A DNA stretch of 64,000 bases from Nonomuraea jabiensis (GCF_014204795.1 NZ_JACHMB010000001.1:13109117-13173116); one strand, 5' to 3'. Numbered from the stretch's first letter, positions 16,895 to 26,187 are shown. The notes: a model not told the origin generated them from the letters alone. Made by a program: numbers and translations.

Positions 16895-17830
16895 TCATGC
16901 CGACTTCCTCATCACGTGGAAGCGCCGGGTGATCTCGTAGCCGGCCTTGGTGTAGAGGCGGCCGGCCGGGCTCGCCTCGCCGGTCCAGAGGAACCACGAC
17001 GAGTGGAGCCCCTCGGCGCGCATCATGGTCATGGCGAGATGGAGCAGAATCTTGCCGAGGCCGGTGCCGCGCTGCTCGGGGTCGACGCCGAAGGGTCCGA
17101 AGCGCTCGGGGATGCCGCGGTAGGCCGCATAGAGAGCGAATCCCACTATTCGATCTTTTTTCGCGATGACCATGCGTTGGGGGTCGCGGTGCTGCCGGAT
17201 CGCCTCGCCCCAGTCGGGGTTGAAGGCGTCGGCCGCGAAGCGGATCAGCTCGGGCAGCTCGCCGTCGGTGGGGCCGCGGAAGGCGTACCCCTCGCTCTCG
17301 CGCTCGGCGCGCAGCTCGCGTACCTCGTCGGGGGTCACGTAGCCGACGAGCGTCCGGTCCATGGCGGCCGGCGAGTACAGGGTCCGGAAGCCGAGCCCGT
17401 CGAGGAGCCGGTAGCCGTCGGGGTAGAGCTCGGCGTCCACCCCCGGGAGCACATAGTTCGGCGTATAGGACGAAAAATCGACCTTCGTCCGGCCGGCCCG
17501 CTCCAGGAACGCCAGCGCCTCGCCCACCAGCCGCCTCCCGAGCCCGCCACCGCGATGCTCGGGGACGACGAAGAAGAACGGGATCCACCCGGTGTCCGGC
17601 TCCAGGTCGGTGCCCGGGGCCAAGGGGGTCAGGCGGCGCACGCCGTACGCGCAGCCCACCACCCGCCCGCCGGAGACCGCCACGCGCAGCCCCTCGGGGT
17701 CGAAGTTGGGGTCGAGCAACACGCAGTCGCGGAACCAGGGGGAGGTGGCGGGGTCGGCCGGCATGCTGCGGTTCCAGGCGTCCACCAGGGAGACCTCGTC
17801 ACCGGACGCGAAGGCGCGGACTGTGACCAT
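16895..17830 (-). CDS. double GNAT-domain acetyltransferase
   Basis: A 311-residue protein with two GCN5-related N-acetyltransferase domains. Acetyl-CoA loops are seen in both: VVPEHRGGGLGRRLVGEAL (about residues 91-110) and VDPEQRGTGLGKILLHLA (about 250-268). The second domain retains GYEITRRFHVMRK at its end. Tandem GNAT proteins of this type include mycothiol synthase and Eis-like enzymes; the length fits but no specific signature was found, so the substrate is open. The gene stands alone and its promoter region is AT-richer than the surroundings. Confidence 0.78.
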   Translation of the reverse strand: MVTVRAFASGDEVSLVDAWNRSMPADPATSPWFRDCVLLDPNFDPEGLRVAVSGGRVVGCAYGVRRLTPLAPGTDLEPDTGWIPFFFVVPEHRGGGLGRRLVGEALAFLERAGRTKVDFSSYTPNYVLPGVDAELYPDGYRLLDGLGFRTLYSPAAMDRTLVGYVTPDEVRELRAERESEGYAFRGPTDGELPELIRFAADAFNPDWGEAIRQHRDPQRMVIAKKDRIVGFALYAAYRGIPERFGPFGVDPEQRGTGLGKILLHLAMTMMRAEGLHSSWFLWTGEASPAGRLYTKAGYEITRRFHVMRKSA

Positions 17831-17915
17831 CAGGGTCCTTTCACCTTTGAACTCTCGGGAATTTATTTTCCCCCTCGGCGCAGCTTAGGAAAATTACTTT
17901 TACGCCACCATCGCC

Positions 17916-18006
17916 CGAAACTTTCACGTCGGCCAACCCTTAGCCGCAGGTCACCCAGCCCTTTCCCGCCGCCCCCACCAGCAGCGATTGCGTCGGCGAA
18001 AGTTTC
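17916..18006. promoter_or_regulatory. paired GAAA(C/G)TTTC boxes before the esterase gene
   Basis: GAAACTTTC at 17917-17925 and its reverse complement GAAAGTTTC at 17998-18006 lie in the 217-bp gap between the GNAT gene and the secreted esterase. They resemble the GAAAnTTTC palindromes described upstream of Streptomyces xylanase genes. The second box is 42 bases before the esterase start. Confidence 0.45.
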
Positions 18007-18047
18007 TCTTCACACTCGCAATGTTTCAGGCGAACGAGAGGAACCCG

Positions 18048-19355
18048 ATGAACGTGAGAGCTCGGATCATGGGTGCCTTGATCGCCGCCGCGACGCTCAT
18101 CGTCGCGGGGCTGATCACCGCGCCACCGGCCTCGTCGGCACAGCTGACGGAGGTGACCGGCTTCGGCACTAACCCGACAAACCTGCGCATGCACCTGTAC
18201 GTCCCGGACGGCGTCGGGACCCGACCACCTCTCCTGGTCGCCGTGCACTACTGCACGGGATCGGGTCCGGCCTTCTACTCCGGCACGGAGTTCGCCTCGC
18301 TGGCCGACCGGCACAAGTTCATCATCATCTACCCGTCCGCCACCAGGAGCGGCTCCTGCTTCGACGTCTCCTCGCCGCAGGCGCTGCGGCACGACGGCGG
18401 CAGCGACCCGGTCGGCATCGTCTCCATGGTCAGGTACGTGCAGCAGCGCTACGGCACCGACCCCGACCGCACCTTCGTCACCGGGGCCTCCTCGGGCGCC
18501 ATGATGACGAACGTGCTGCTGGGCGACTACCCCGACGTCTTCAAGGCCGGAGCCGCGTTCGCCGGGGTGCCGTTCGCCTGCTTCGCCACCACGGACGGGT
18601 CGATGTGGAACAGCGCCTGCGCCAACGGCCAGGTCAGCAAGACGCCGCAGCAGTGGGGCGACCTCGTACGCGGCGCGTACCCCGGCTACAGCGGCCCCCG
18701 CCCGCGCATGCAGGTGTGGCACGGCACCGCGGACGGCACGCTGCAGTACCCGAACTTCCAGGAGGAGATCAAGCAGTGGACCAACGTCCACGGCCTGAGC
18801 CAGACGCCCAGCAGCACCGACCAGCCGCAGTCCGGCTGGACCAGGACCAGGTACGGCGGCACCGGCACGATGGCCCCCGTCGAGGGGATCAGCCTCCAGG
18901 GCGTCGGCCACAACGTCCCGACGAGCGGGATGGCCGCCGCCGCGATCGCCTTCTTCGGCCTTGACCAGGGCGGCGGCACGCCGACCCCGACCCCGACCCC
19001 CACGCCGACTCCGACTCCGACTCCGACCCCGACGCCCGGGACCGGGGCGTGCCGGGTCACGTACACGATGAACACCTGGAACACCGGCTTCACGGCCGCG
19101 GTCACGGTCACCAACACCGGCACCACCCAGCTCACCTCCTGGGCGCTGGCCTTCACGCTTCCCGCGGGCCAGAGCGTCACCTCCGCGTGGAACGCCACGG
19201 TCTCGCCCGCGAGCGGCCAGGTCACGGCCAGGAACGTCAGCTACAACGGCACGGTCGCCCCGGGCGCGTCCGCCTCGTTCGGCTTCCAGGCCACCCACAC
19301 GGGCAACACCTCCAAGCCGTCCGCCTTCACCCTCAACGGCGCCACCTGCACGTGA
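18048..19355 (+). CDS. secreted CE1-type esterase (PHB depolymerase fold) with CBM2
   Basis: A 435-residue secreted protein: signal peptide (about 1-30, ends PPASSA), an alpha/beta hydrolase of the PHB-depolymerase/acetylxylan esterase group (nucleophile Ser148 in GASSG, Asp in HGTADGTL, His in GVGHNVP; oxyanion stretch VAVHYCTGSG), a linker of Thr-Pro repeats, and a C-terminal CBM2 of about 100 residues (CRVTYTMNTWNTGFTAAVTV, ending NGATCT with the usual terminal disulfide). It probably deacetylates xylan while bound to cellulose. The start at 18048 has GAGAGG upstream; an in-frame ATG at 17988 is less likely. Confidence 0.87.
   Translation: MNVRARIMGALIAAATLIVAGLITAPPASSAQLTEVTGFGTNPTNLRMHLYVPDGVGTRPPLLVAVHYCTGSGPAFYSGTEFASLADRHKFIIIYPSATRSGSCFDVSSPQALRHDGGSDPVGIVSMVRYVQQRYGTDPDRTFVTGASSGAMMTNVLLGDYPDVFKAGAAFAGVPFACFATTDGSMWNSACANGQVSKTPQQWGDLVRGAYPGYSGPRPRMQVWHGTADGTLQYPNFQEEIKQWTNVHGLSQTPSSTDQPQSGWTRTRYGGTGTMAPVEGISLQGVGHNVPTSGMAAAAIAFFGLDQGGGTPTPTPTPTPTPTPTPTPTPGTGACRVTYTMNTWNTGFTAAVTVTNTGTTQLTSWALAFTLPAGQSVTSAWNATVSPASGQVTARNVSYNGTVAPGASASFGFQATHTGNTSKPSAFTLNGATCT
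18978..19040 (+). repeat. Thr-Pro linker microsatellite
   Basis: About ten 6-bp units of the type ACTCCG/ACCCCG encode the Thr-Pro linker between the esterase and CBM2 domains. Such in-frame runs change length readily without breaking the protein. Confidence 0.85.
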
Positions 19356-19433
19356 CGGCTCGCTCCGCCGGGTTCGGAACCCCCCCGAGCCCGGCGTGAT
19401 CATCTGATGGATACTGGCCCTTCTCGGAGAATT

Positions 19434-19447
19434 TGGGAGCGCTCCCG
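19434..19447. promoter_or_regulatory. CebR/CelR-like operator before the subtilase gene
   Basis: TGGGAGCGCTCCCG matches 13 of 14 bases of the CebR/CelR operator TGGGAGCGCTCCCA, known from cellulose-utilisation genes of Streptomyces and Thermobifida. It lies 33 bases before the TTG start of the subtilase and 78 bases after the esterase gene. Confidence 0.65.
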
Positions 19448-19480
19448 AACGTGCTCCCGCTGTAACCGAAAGGGCACATC

Positions 19481-22400
19481 TTGTCCAAATTTCACGCGCG
19501 GTTATCGGCGGTGTTATCGGGCTCGGTGCTCGTGCTCGCCGCCGGTCTCGCGCCGCTCCACCAGGCGGCAGCCGCGGCGACCGAGCCCGCTGAGACCCAG
19601 CCGGCCCGTGTCACCCTCACCCTCATCACCGGCGACGTCGTCGAGTACGCGCCGTCGCAGGCCGGCGCCCCCTCCATCGCCATCAGGCCGGCGCCCAGGC
19701 CCGGCGGCGCGGACGTCACGTTCGCCACGCTGCCCGGCAAGGACGGCGGATACCTGGTCCTGCCCTCCGACGCGGCCCCCATGGTCGCCGCCGGGACGCT
19801 GGACGAGGAGCTGTTCGACGTCGAGACGCTGGCGCGGGACCGGCGCGTCGAGGCGATCCCCCTGCTCGTCACCTACCCGGGCGACCCCGCCCCCGCCGCG
19901 CTCGCCACCTCCGCCCGGTCCCTGCCGGCCGGCGAGAACGTGCGGGTGCTCGACAGCGTCAATGGCGCCGCGCTCACCGTACGAGCCGACCGGGCCGGCG
20001 ACTTCTGGGCCGGGCTCAACACCGGCGCCAAGCTGACCGGCGGCGCGATCTCCAAGATCTGGCTGGACCGCAGGACGAGGGCGTCGCTCGACAAGAGCGT
20101 GCCCCTCATCGGCGCGCCGGCCGGGTGGGAGCGCGGATTCGACGGCAAGGGGGTCAAGGTCGCCGTCCTCGACACCGGGATCGACGCCGGCCACCCCGAC
20201 TTCGCCGGGCGGATCCTGGCCAGCGAGAACTTCTCCGACTCCGCCGGCATCGCCGACAAGGTCGGACACGGCACGCACGTCGCCTCGACGATCGCGGGCG
20301 CCGGACCGACGTACAAGGGCGTGGCGCCGGCCGCGTCCCTGCTGGTCGGCAAGATCCTCGCGGACAACGGCCTGGGCGACTGGTCGTGGGCCATCTCCGG
20401 CATGGAGTGGGCCGCCGCGCAGGGCGCCGACGTGGTCAACATGAGCCTGGGCACCTGCTGCGGCAACGGCACCGACCCGATGAGCCAGGCGCTGAACGAG
20501 CTCACGAAGAAGTACGGCACGCTCTTCGTGACGGCGGCCGGCAACGAGGAGGACCCGCTCACGGTGAGCGTCCCGGCCGCGGCCGACGAGGCGCTGGCCG
20601 TGGGCGCGGTGGACAAGGAGACCGGCACGACCCTGGCCGGGTTCTCCAGCAAGGGGCCGCGGCTGGACGACGCCGCCGTCAAGCCGAACATCGTCGCCCC
20701 CGGCGTGGACATCGTCGCCGCGCGCTCGGCCTACTCCTCGCTGCCCGGCATCCCGGGCGACGACAAGTACACGACCTTCAGCGGCACCTCCATGGCCACC
20801 CCGCACGTCGCCGGGGCCGCCGCGATCCTGGCCCAGCAGCATCCCGGCTGGCGGGCCGCCGAGCTGCGCGACGCGCTCACCTCGACGGCCGTGCGCAACG
20901 ACGGGCACAACTGGTTCGAGCAGGGCAGCGGCCGGGTGGACGTGGCCCGCGCCGTCACCCAGAGCGTGTTCGCCACCTCCGTGGTGGACTTCCGGCTCCT
21001 GGGCAAGCCCGCCACCAGGCAGGTCACGTACCGCAACCTCGGCTCCGAGCCGGTCACGCTGGCCGTCTCGCTCGTCACCCGCGGCTGGAGCGGCCGGCAC
21101 GCGCCGGACAGGGCGGTCAAACTGGGCGCGCGGAGCGTCACCGTGCCCGCGAACGGCACCGCCGCCGTCTCCCTCACCGCCGACCCGTCGGCCGGCCCGA
21201 TCGGCGCGTACGGCGGCTGGGTGACGGCCAGCGGCGGCGACGTGCGGCTGGTGACGCCGTTCAGCTACTACACGGGTCCCGCCACGCACCGGCTGGGGGT
21301 GTCGCTGGTCAACTCGTACGGGACCAAGGAGTTCTTCCCCGGTTACCAGGCCGAGCCCCTGGTGTACGCGATCCCGCTGAAGCGGGCGAACAGCCCGGAG
21401 GACCCGTTCAACCCCTACGGGTACTACTACCTGCGGACCGACTATTCGGGCAACGGCGAGTTCTCCCTGCCCGCCGGGGACTACGAGGTGATCGGCGTCG
21501 CCAACGAGAGCCGGATCAGCAACCGTACGAGCTGGGTGATCGAGAACGTCCGCCTCGACGGGGACAGGACCGTCACCCTGGACGCGCGCAGGACGGCGCC
21601 GATCCGGCCGAGGACGCCGAAGCCGCTGGACGGCGGCGGGAACGCGTACTACGTGCGCACCTTCACCGACCGCACCCAGCCGGTCTCGCTGTACGGCGGG
21701 GTCCAGGGCGGCGGGCAGCAGCTGTTCGTCACGCCGGTGTCCTCGGTGAAGACCGGCAAGGTGCGGCTGTCGCACCAGTGGAACCTGGAGCCCCCCGTGC
21801 TCGCCTCGGCCACCGCGGGCGGGCTGGCCCTGCATCCCGCCTACGACGTGGAGGCCATGCGCAGGCTGACCGCCGCCACGTCCTACCCCGTGGTCTCGGT
21901 CGGAAGGGGACGGCCGGAGGACTTCACGGGCGTGGACGTCTCCGGCAAGATCGCGCTCGTCGGGATCCCCGTCGAGAGCGGCTACGTCAACGCGAGCGTC
22001 CAGATGGACGACGCCGGCCGCGAGGCCTCCCTGCGCGGCGCGGCGGGCGTCATCGGCTTCCTCGACGTGGACGGCGGGCGGGCGCGCGTCCCGCTGGGCT
22101 GGTCGCTGCGGCTGGGGCTGGACGCCGCCGAGGGCCGTTCGCTGCGGTCCGCCCTGGCCAAGGGGCCGGTGTCGCTGCGGCTCGAACCGCAGGCGGGGCC
22201 GGGCGCGATCTACCACCTCCGCTTCGACTCGCGCGGCCGGGTGCCCGCACGGCCCGTCAAGGTCGACCTGGAGCGGCTGGTACGGATCGACGCCGCCTAC
22301 CACGCCGACAAACCGGACACCAGCGGCTGGGAGTACGGCGAGTCGACGGCCGGCGAGGAGCCGGGGCGGATGACGTACGGCGGATCGCTGCGGATGCCAC

Positions 22401-23257
22401 TCACCCGGACCGAGTACTTCGGGCCCGTGTCCGACGACGTGGTGTGGTCCCGCACGATCACGAACGACGGGCTGGTCCTGCACTCCGACGACCGGTTCAC
22501 CGGTGACGACCGGCGGGTCTCCGAGCAGTGGTTCAAGGCGCCGCTGGTGCCTGCCGCCGCGGACGTGCCGCCGGGATACCCGGTCAAGGTGCCGTGCGCG
22601 CTGTGCCGGGACTCCGAGCAATTCGTGCCGTTCGAGCAGTGGCGCGACTCCGACCCCCGTCACTACAGCGACCTGAGCCCGGTCACCTCGGCGCCCCGGC
22701 TGTTCGCGGCCGATCAGGAGCTCGCCCCGCAGGGCTGGCGCCCGCGGTTCTTCACCGTGCCCGGTGGCCCCGGGGCCTACCGCGTGGAGGCCGTGGACAC
22801 CTCGGGACGCACCCTGTCCGGCACGGTCACGACCACCGCGCGCTTCGCCTCCTCGCCGCCGCCGTCCTCGGGGGCGCCCCGGGGGTACGCGTGCTCGTTC
22901 GGGGCGGGGTGCGCGTTCCAGCCGGCCGTCCAGGTCACCTACGACCTGCCTCTCGACCTGCTGAACCGGGCCCCGGCCGGGGAGCCGTTCGCGTTCGACC
23001 TGCGCGCCGGCGCGCACTCGGCCGTACGCCGGGCACCCGCCGTCAACCAGGTCACGGTCGAGTTCTCGGTCGACGACGGGACCACCTGGCGGGCCGCGAC
23101 GCGGGTCAGGAAGCGCGGCGACGGGCGGTTCCGGGTGGAGCTGGCCCATCCCGCCCTGGCGCAGACCAGCGGCTTCGTGTCGCTGCGGGTCACGGCGTCG
23201 GACACGGCGGGCGGCTCGACCACCCAGACCGTCAACCGGGCCTACGCCCTGAGATGA
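19481..23257 (+). CDS. large secreted subtilisin-family (S8) peptidase
   Basis: A 1258-residue secreted serine protease. After the signal peptide (SGSVLVLAAGLAPLHQAAAA) comes a propeptide of about 170 residues, then the S8 domain with Asp231 (AVLDTGIDAGHPDF), His263 (GHGTHVAS), the oxyanion Asn in TAAGNEED, and Ser437 (FSGTSMATPHVAG). The remaining 770 residues hold beta-rich domains, including a PA-like stretch (DVSGKIALVGIPVE, GAAGVIGFLDVDGG), and end in an Ig-like domain. The TTG start has AAAGGG before it. Two TTA codons (19502-19504 and 19514-19516) lie in the signal peptide, which would make translation depend on the rare TTA-reading tRNA (bldA in Streptomyces). Confidence 0.9.
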   Translation: MSKFHARLSAVLSGSVLVLAAGLAPLHQAAAAATEPAETQPARVTLTLITGDVVEYAPSQAGAPSIAIRPAPRPGGADVTFATLPGKDGGYLVLPSDAAPMVAAGTLDEELFDVETLARDRRVEAIPLLVTYPGDPAPAALATSARSLPAGENVRVLDSVNGAALTVRADRAGDFWAGLNTGAKLTGGAISKIWLDRRTRASLDKSVPLIGAPAGWERGFDGKGVKVAVLDTGIDAGHPDFAGRILASENFSDSAGIADKVGHGTHVASTIAGAGPTYKGVAPAASLLVGKILADNGLGDWSWAISGMEWAAAQGADVVNMSLGTCCGNGTDPMSQALNELTKKYGTLFVTAAGNEEDPLTVSVPAAADEALAVGAVDKETGTTLAGFSSKGPRLDDAAVKPNIVAPGVDIVAARSAYSSLPGIPGDDKYTTFSGTSMATPHVAGAAAILAQQHPGWRAAELRDALTSTAVRNDGHNWFEQGSGRVDVARAVTQSVFATSVVDFRLLGKPATRQVTYRNLGSEPVTLAVSLVTRGWSGRHAPDRAVKLGARSVTVPANGTAAVSLTADPSAGPIGAYGGWVTASGGDVRLVTPFSYYTGPATHRLGVSLVNSYGTKEFFPGYQAEPLVYAIPLKRANSPEDPFNPYGYYYLRTDYSGNGEFSLPAGDYEVIGVANESRISNRTSWVIENVRLDGDRTVTLDARRTAPIRPRTPKPLDGGGNAYYVRTFTDRTQPVSLYGGVQGGGQQLFVTPVSSVKTGKVRLSHQWNLEPPVLASATAGGLALHPAYDVEAMRRLTAATSYPVVSVGRGRPEDFTGVDVSGKIALVGIPVESGYVNASVQMDDAGREASLRGAAGVIGFLDVDGGRARVPLGWSLRLGLDAAEGRSLRSALAKGPVSLRLEPQAGPGAIYHLRFDSRGRVPARPVKVDLERLVRIDAAYHADKPDTSGWEYGESTAGEEPGRMTYGGSLRMPLTRTEYFGPVSDDVVWSRTITNDGLVLHSDDRFTGDDRRVSEQWFKAPLVPAAADVPPGYPVKVPCALCRDSEQFVPFEQWRDSDPRHYSDLSPVTSAPRLFAADQELAPQGWRPRFFTVPGGPGAYRVEAVDTSGRTLSGTVTTTARFASSPPPSSGAPRGYACSFGAGCAFQPAVQVTYDLPLDLLNRAPAGEPFAFDLRAGAHSAVRRAPAVNQVTVEFSVDDGTTWRAATRVRKRGDGRFRVELAHPALAQTSGFVSLRVTASDTAGGSTTQTVNRAYALR

Positions 23258-23823
23258 CACCACGGGACGGCCGAGGATCACCCTCCTCGGCCGTCCCCGC
23301 GCGTCCGAAGTCGCTGGTGAGCCAGCGCTCGATCGAGAGGTCGGGAAAGGGCTGCGGCTCGTGGTCACCGGGCACGGGCGTCAGGTCGCGGATGCGGTCG
23401 ATGCAGAACAGCCGCCAATCGGCTCGGCCCACGTCGAACCCCACCAGATACCAGCGCCCATTCCGCAGGACGTGCCGGTAGGGCTCGATCAGGCGCTCCG
23501 ATCGGACGCCGTCCCGGTCGGTGTAGTCGAACCGCACCCGGGTGTTGCCGGCGACGGCGTCGGCCAGGACGCCGATCGTGGCCGCGGTGATGACGGCCGC
23601 GGGCTGCTGCAGGACCTCGGTGACCAGGGCTGTGGCGGCGGCCCGTCGGCGCAGCCTGCGCGGGAGCACCGAACTCCCGCAGACGTTGGGCGTCACGACG
23701 CACCGTCCGGACGCTCACGCCGAGGCGTTGCGCCAGGTCCGCGGCGGGCCACTCGCCGCCACTCTGGAGCAGAGACAACAGCTGGAGGGTGCGCGCCGTC
23801 GGTGTCCCGTCCATGGGAACCAT
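23232..23823 (-). pseudogene. WYL-domain regulator with its middle deleted
   Basis: The 5' part encodes an HTH (TARTLQLLSLLQSGGEWPAA, LGVSVRTVRRDAQRLREFG). Directly after, the sense passes to another frame: PRRLRRRAAATALVTEV followed by a WYL-type domain (VRFDYTDRDGVRSERLIEPY, RHVLRNGRWYLVGFDVGRAD). About 60 residues that link the two in intact YafY-type regulators (320 residues) are missing and the frame has shifted. The 3' end runs into the subtilase gene. It is divergent from the NmrA-like gene at 23904, which it probably once controlled. Confidence 0.75.
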
Positions 23824-23903
23824 CCTGCCGGGAGACGAGGACGGAAACAGGCCGCCTCTGCTCGTACTGTTCTGACCTGCCCCGATACAGAAGGAGGCCG
23901 CTC

Positions 23904-24776
23904 ATGCGGATTGCTGTGACCACTCCCCATGGCAACGTCGGCCGGCACTTGACGCGGGCCCTCGTGCGCGCCGGTGTCCGCCCCCGGCTGCTCATGCGTC
24001 AACCCGACCGTCTGCCCGCGGACCTGCGCGACTTCGTCGAGGTGGTGCAGGCCGACTCCTGGGACACCGAACTGGTCGTCGCCGCGACCCGGGAGGTGGA
24101 GGCCATCTACTGGGTTGACCCCACCTCGGCGGGTGCCGACCCCTTGGCCGACCACGCTCGCGCCACCGAGGCCGTCACGGCGGCCGTCACCCGCAACAAC
24201 ATCGGCCGGGTCGTCTTCCAGAGCAGCGTCGGGGCGGAGAAGCGCCACGGGGCCGGTGAGATCGACGGGCTGGCGGGCACCGAAGTGGCCCTGGACGAGA
24301 TCGGCGTCGACGTGACCCATCTGCGCTGCGGCTACTTCTTCACCAACCTGCTGCTCGAGATCGATGCCCTGCGCGCCGGCACCCTGCAGGTCGCCCTGCC
24401 CCTCGACGCACCGATGAGCTGGGTCGCCCCGCGCGACATCGCCGAGGTCGCCGCGACGGTGCTCCTTAACCCGGCATGGTCCGGTCGCCACGTCCGAGCG
24501 GTCCACGGCCCCGCCGACCTGACCTGGAACGACGTGGCGGCCATCCTCAGCATCGAGCTGGGACGCCCCATCACCGTCGAGCAGATCAGCGACCAGGCGA
24601 TGTACGACCAGTACATCAAAGCCGGTATGCCACCCAAGCTTGCCGAGGCGTTCCTGGGCATGTCGACCGGCCTGCGCGACGGCTTCGTCCCCGAGCAGGA
24701 CCGCACCGCCGCGACCACCACCCCGACCACGCTGTCGTCCTGGGTCCACGACGAGCTCACGAAGTCGCTGACCTGA
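23904..24776 (+). CDS. NmrA-like NAD(P)-binding oxidoreductase
   Basis: A 290-residue atypical SDR. The nucleotide-binding motif is MRIAVTTPHGNVGRHLTRAL (TxxGxxG as TPHGNVG), followed by RLLMRQPDRLP, a typical NmrA/QOR2 second strand. VVFQSSVGAEKRHGAG and the C-terminal AFLGMSTGLRDGF belong to the same family, which includes NAD(P)H sensors and quinone reductases; no Tyr-xxx-Lys pair is evident. AAGGAGG lies 6 bases before the ATG. The divergent WYL regulator is broken, so expression may now be constitutive. Confidence 0.8.
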   Translation: MRIAVTTPHGNVGRHLTRALVRAGVRPRLLMRQPDRLPADLRDFVEVVQADSWDTELVVAATREVEAIYWVDPTSAGADPLADHARATEAVTAAVTRNNIGRVVFQSSVGAEKRHGAGEIDGLAGTEVALDEIGVDVTHLRCGYFFTNLLLEIDALRAGTLQVALPLDAPMSWVAPRDIAEVAATVLLNPAWSGRHVRAVHGPADLTWNDVAAILSIELGRPITVEQISDQAMYDQYIKAGMPPKLAEAFLGMSTGLRDGFVPEQDRTAATTTPTTLSSWVHDELTKSLT

Positions 24777-24975
24777 CCCGCCTCCGAGCGCTCTCCGGCG
24801 ACCGCCGTGACGCCACGGCTGTCACCGGAGGCCGCGGAAGAACGTCCTCACGTCGCCGACCAGGAGCTGGGGCCCGATGACGTCCATGAACTCCACGATC
24901 GAACCCGGCAACCCGTGGGACGCTAATGTGCCTTGCGGACGATTACTGTCCTGGACGACCGTCAGACTGAGAACC

Positions 24976-25517
24976 GTGTTGGAGACCTCAGCGCGCCTGC
25001 TCCGGCTCCTGTCGCTGCTTCAGCCGCGAAGGGACTGTTCCGGCGCCGACCTCGCCGAGCGCCTGGACGTGGACGTACGCACCGTCCGGCGCGACATCGG
25101 CAAGCTGCGCAGCCTCGGCTATCCGGTACGATCCACGTCGGGCACGGCGGGCGGCTACCCGCTCGGCGCCGGTGCGGCCCTCCCGCGAGCACCCGCGTCG
25201 TCGAGCCCCATCGGCTCGTGCACACGCCCCGCCGCTGGTATCTCGTGGCCTGGGACGCCGGCCGCGAGGACTGGCGGACCTTCCGGGTCGACCGCATCGA
25301 GAGCCGGCCGTCTTCCGGCCCGCGGTTCACCCCGCGCCCGGCGCCGGCCGAGGATGTCGCGGGCTACGTCTCCGCGGCCGTCGCGTCGGCTCCGTACCGC
25401 CACCAGGCCCGCATCCTGCTCCACGCCTCCGCCGAGCGGGCGGCCGCGCCCGAACTCCTGGACCACCTCCGCGCCCTCACCGACCGCCTCACCCGGGCGA
25501 CACGACCGAGACGGTGA
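24976..25517 (+). pseudogene. second WYL-domain regulator with its middle deleted
   Basis: From GTG 24976 the first frame gives a good HTH (SARLLRLLSLLQPRRDCSGA, LDVDVRTVRRDIGKLRSLGY, GTAGGYPLGAGAALP). Near 25180 the sense moves to another frame: VVEPHRLVHTPRRWYLVAWD, AGREDWRTFRVDRIES, then LLDHLRALTDRL before the stop at 25517. The segment of more than 100 residues normally found between the HTH and this WYL end is absent. It is a gutted regulator of the same design as the one at 23232 but not a copy of it. The PPTase gene starts 5 bases after its end. Confidence 0.75.
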
Positions 25518-25521
25518 CCCC

Positions 25522-26175
25522 ATGCTCGAAGCGATCATGCCCCCGTGGGTCGCCACCGCCGAGCTCTTCGGCGACCCACCGGACCTCACGCTCTTCCCTG
25601 AGGAGGAAGCACTCGTCTCGGGCTCGGGGGACAAGAGGCGGCGCGAGTTCCGTACGTCCCGGCACTGCGCCCACCTGGCACTGCGGCGACTCGGTATGGA
25701 CCCCCGCCCCGTCCTGCGCGGCGACCGCGGCGCCCCCGCCTGGCCGCCCGGGGTCGTGGGCAGCATCACGCACTGCGCGGGCTACCGAGCGGCGGCGGTG
25801 GCGCGCGGCGCCCTGTCGATCGGCATCGACGCCGAACCCCACCTCCCGATGCCCCGCGGCGTCCTGGAACGCATCGCGACCCCCGCGGAAGCCACCGCCC
25901 TGGACCTGCTGGGCCTCCCGGACCCGGGCCGCCTGCTGTTCAGCGCGAAGGAAGCGATCTACAAGGCGTGGTACCCGCTGACGGGCCACTGGCTCGGCTT
26001 CCTGGACGCCACGGTCACCTTCGCCACCTCCCCACCCCCACTCACTGGGTCAGGGACCTTCGCCGCCGAGATCTCGGTCCATGGCCCGGGCTGGCCGGCC
26101 CGCTTCGAGGGACGCTGGCTGGTGAGCGGCGGCCTGATCGTGACGGCGATCGCAGTCCCCGTCCCCTCGCCGTAG
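25522..26175 (+). CDS. 4'-phosphopantetheinyl transferase (Sfp/EntD type)
   Basis: A 217-residue enzyme that moves phosphopantetheine from CoA to carrier proteins of polyketide, nonribosomal peptide or siderophore pathways. Family motifs are present: SRHCAHLALRRLG, GSITHCAGYRAAAVA (CoA site), IGIDAEPH (Mg-binding Asp and Glu) and FSAKEAIYKAWYPLTG (WxxKEA-like). No carrier-protein gene lies in the window, so it must serve pathways elsewhere. It is convergent with the NB-ARC/TPR gene (12 bases between stops). Confidence 0.9.
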   Translation: MLEAIMPPWVATAELFGDPPDLTLFPEEEALVSGSGDKRRREFRTSRHCAHLALRRLGMDPRPVLRGDRGAPAWPPGVVGSITHCAGYRAAAVARGALSIGIDAEPHLPMPRGVLERIATPAEATALDLLGLPDPGRLLFSAKEAIYKAWYPLTGHWLGFLDATVTFATSPPPLTGSGTFAAEISVHGPGWPARFEGRWLVSGGLIVTAIAVPVPSP

Positions 26176-26187
26176 CCCGGGTCGCGG

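Noticed and set aside
19514..23368. A very long open frame (over 1200 codons) opposite the subtilase
   Set aside because: It mirrors the codon structure of a clear S8 protease with all catalytic motifs; the product is Arg/Gly/Ala/Val-rich without any domain. Antisense shadow of a high-GC gene.
24777..24975. Possible end of an unknown leftward gene (minus strand, ending FMDVIGPQLLVGDVRTFFRG before a TGA near 24823)
   Set aside because: About 35 codons look protein-like, but there is no start or family match; it may be a gene remnant and is too weak to list.
24976..25517. A working short regulator read from the first frame through to 26175
   Set aside because: That frame would run out of phase through the WYL part and then into the phosphopantetheinyl transferase frame, giving a chimera without sense; the PPTase has its own start at 25522.
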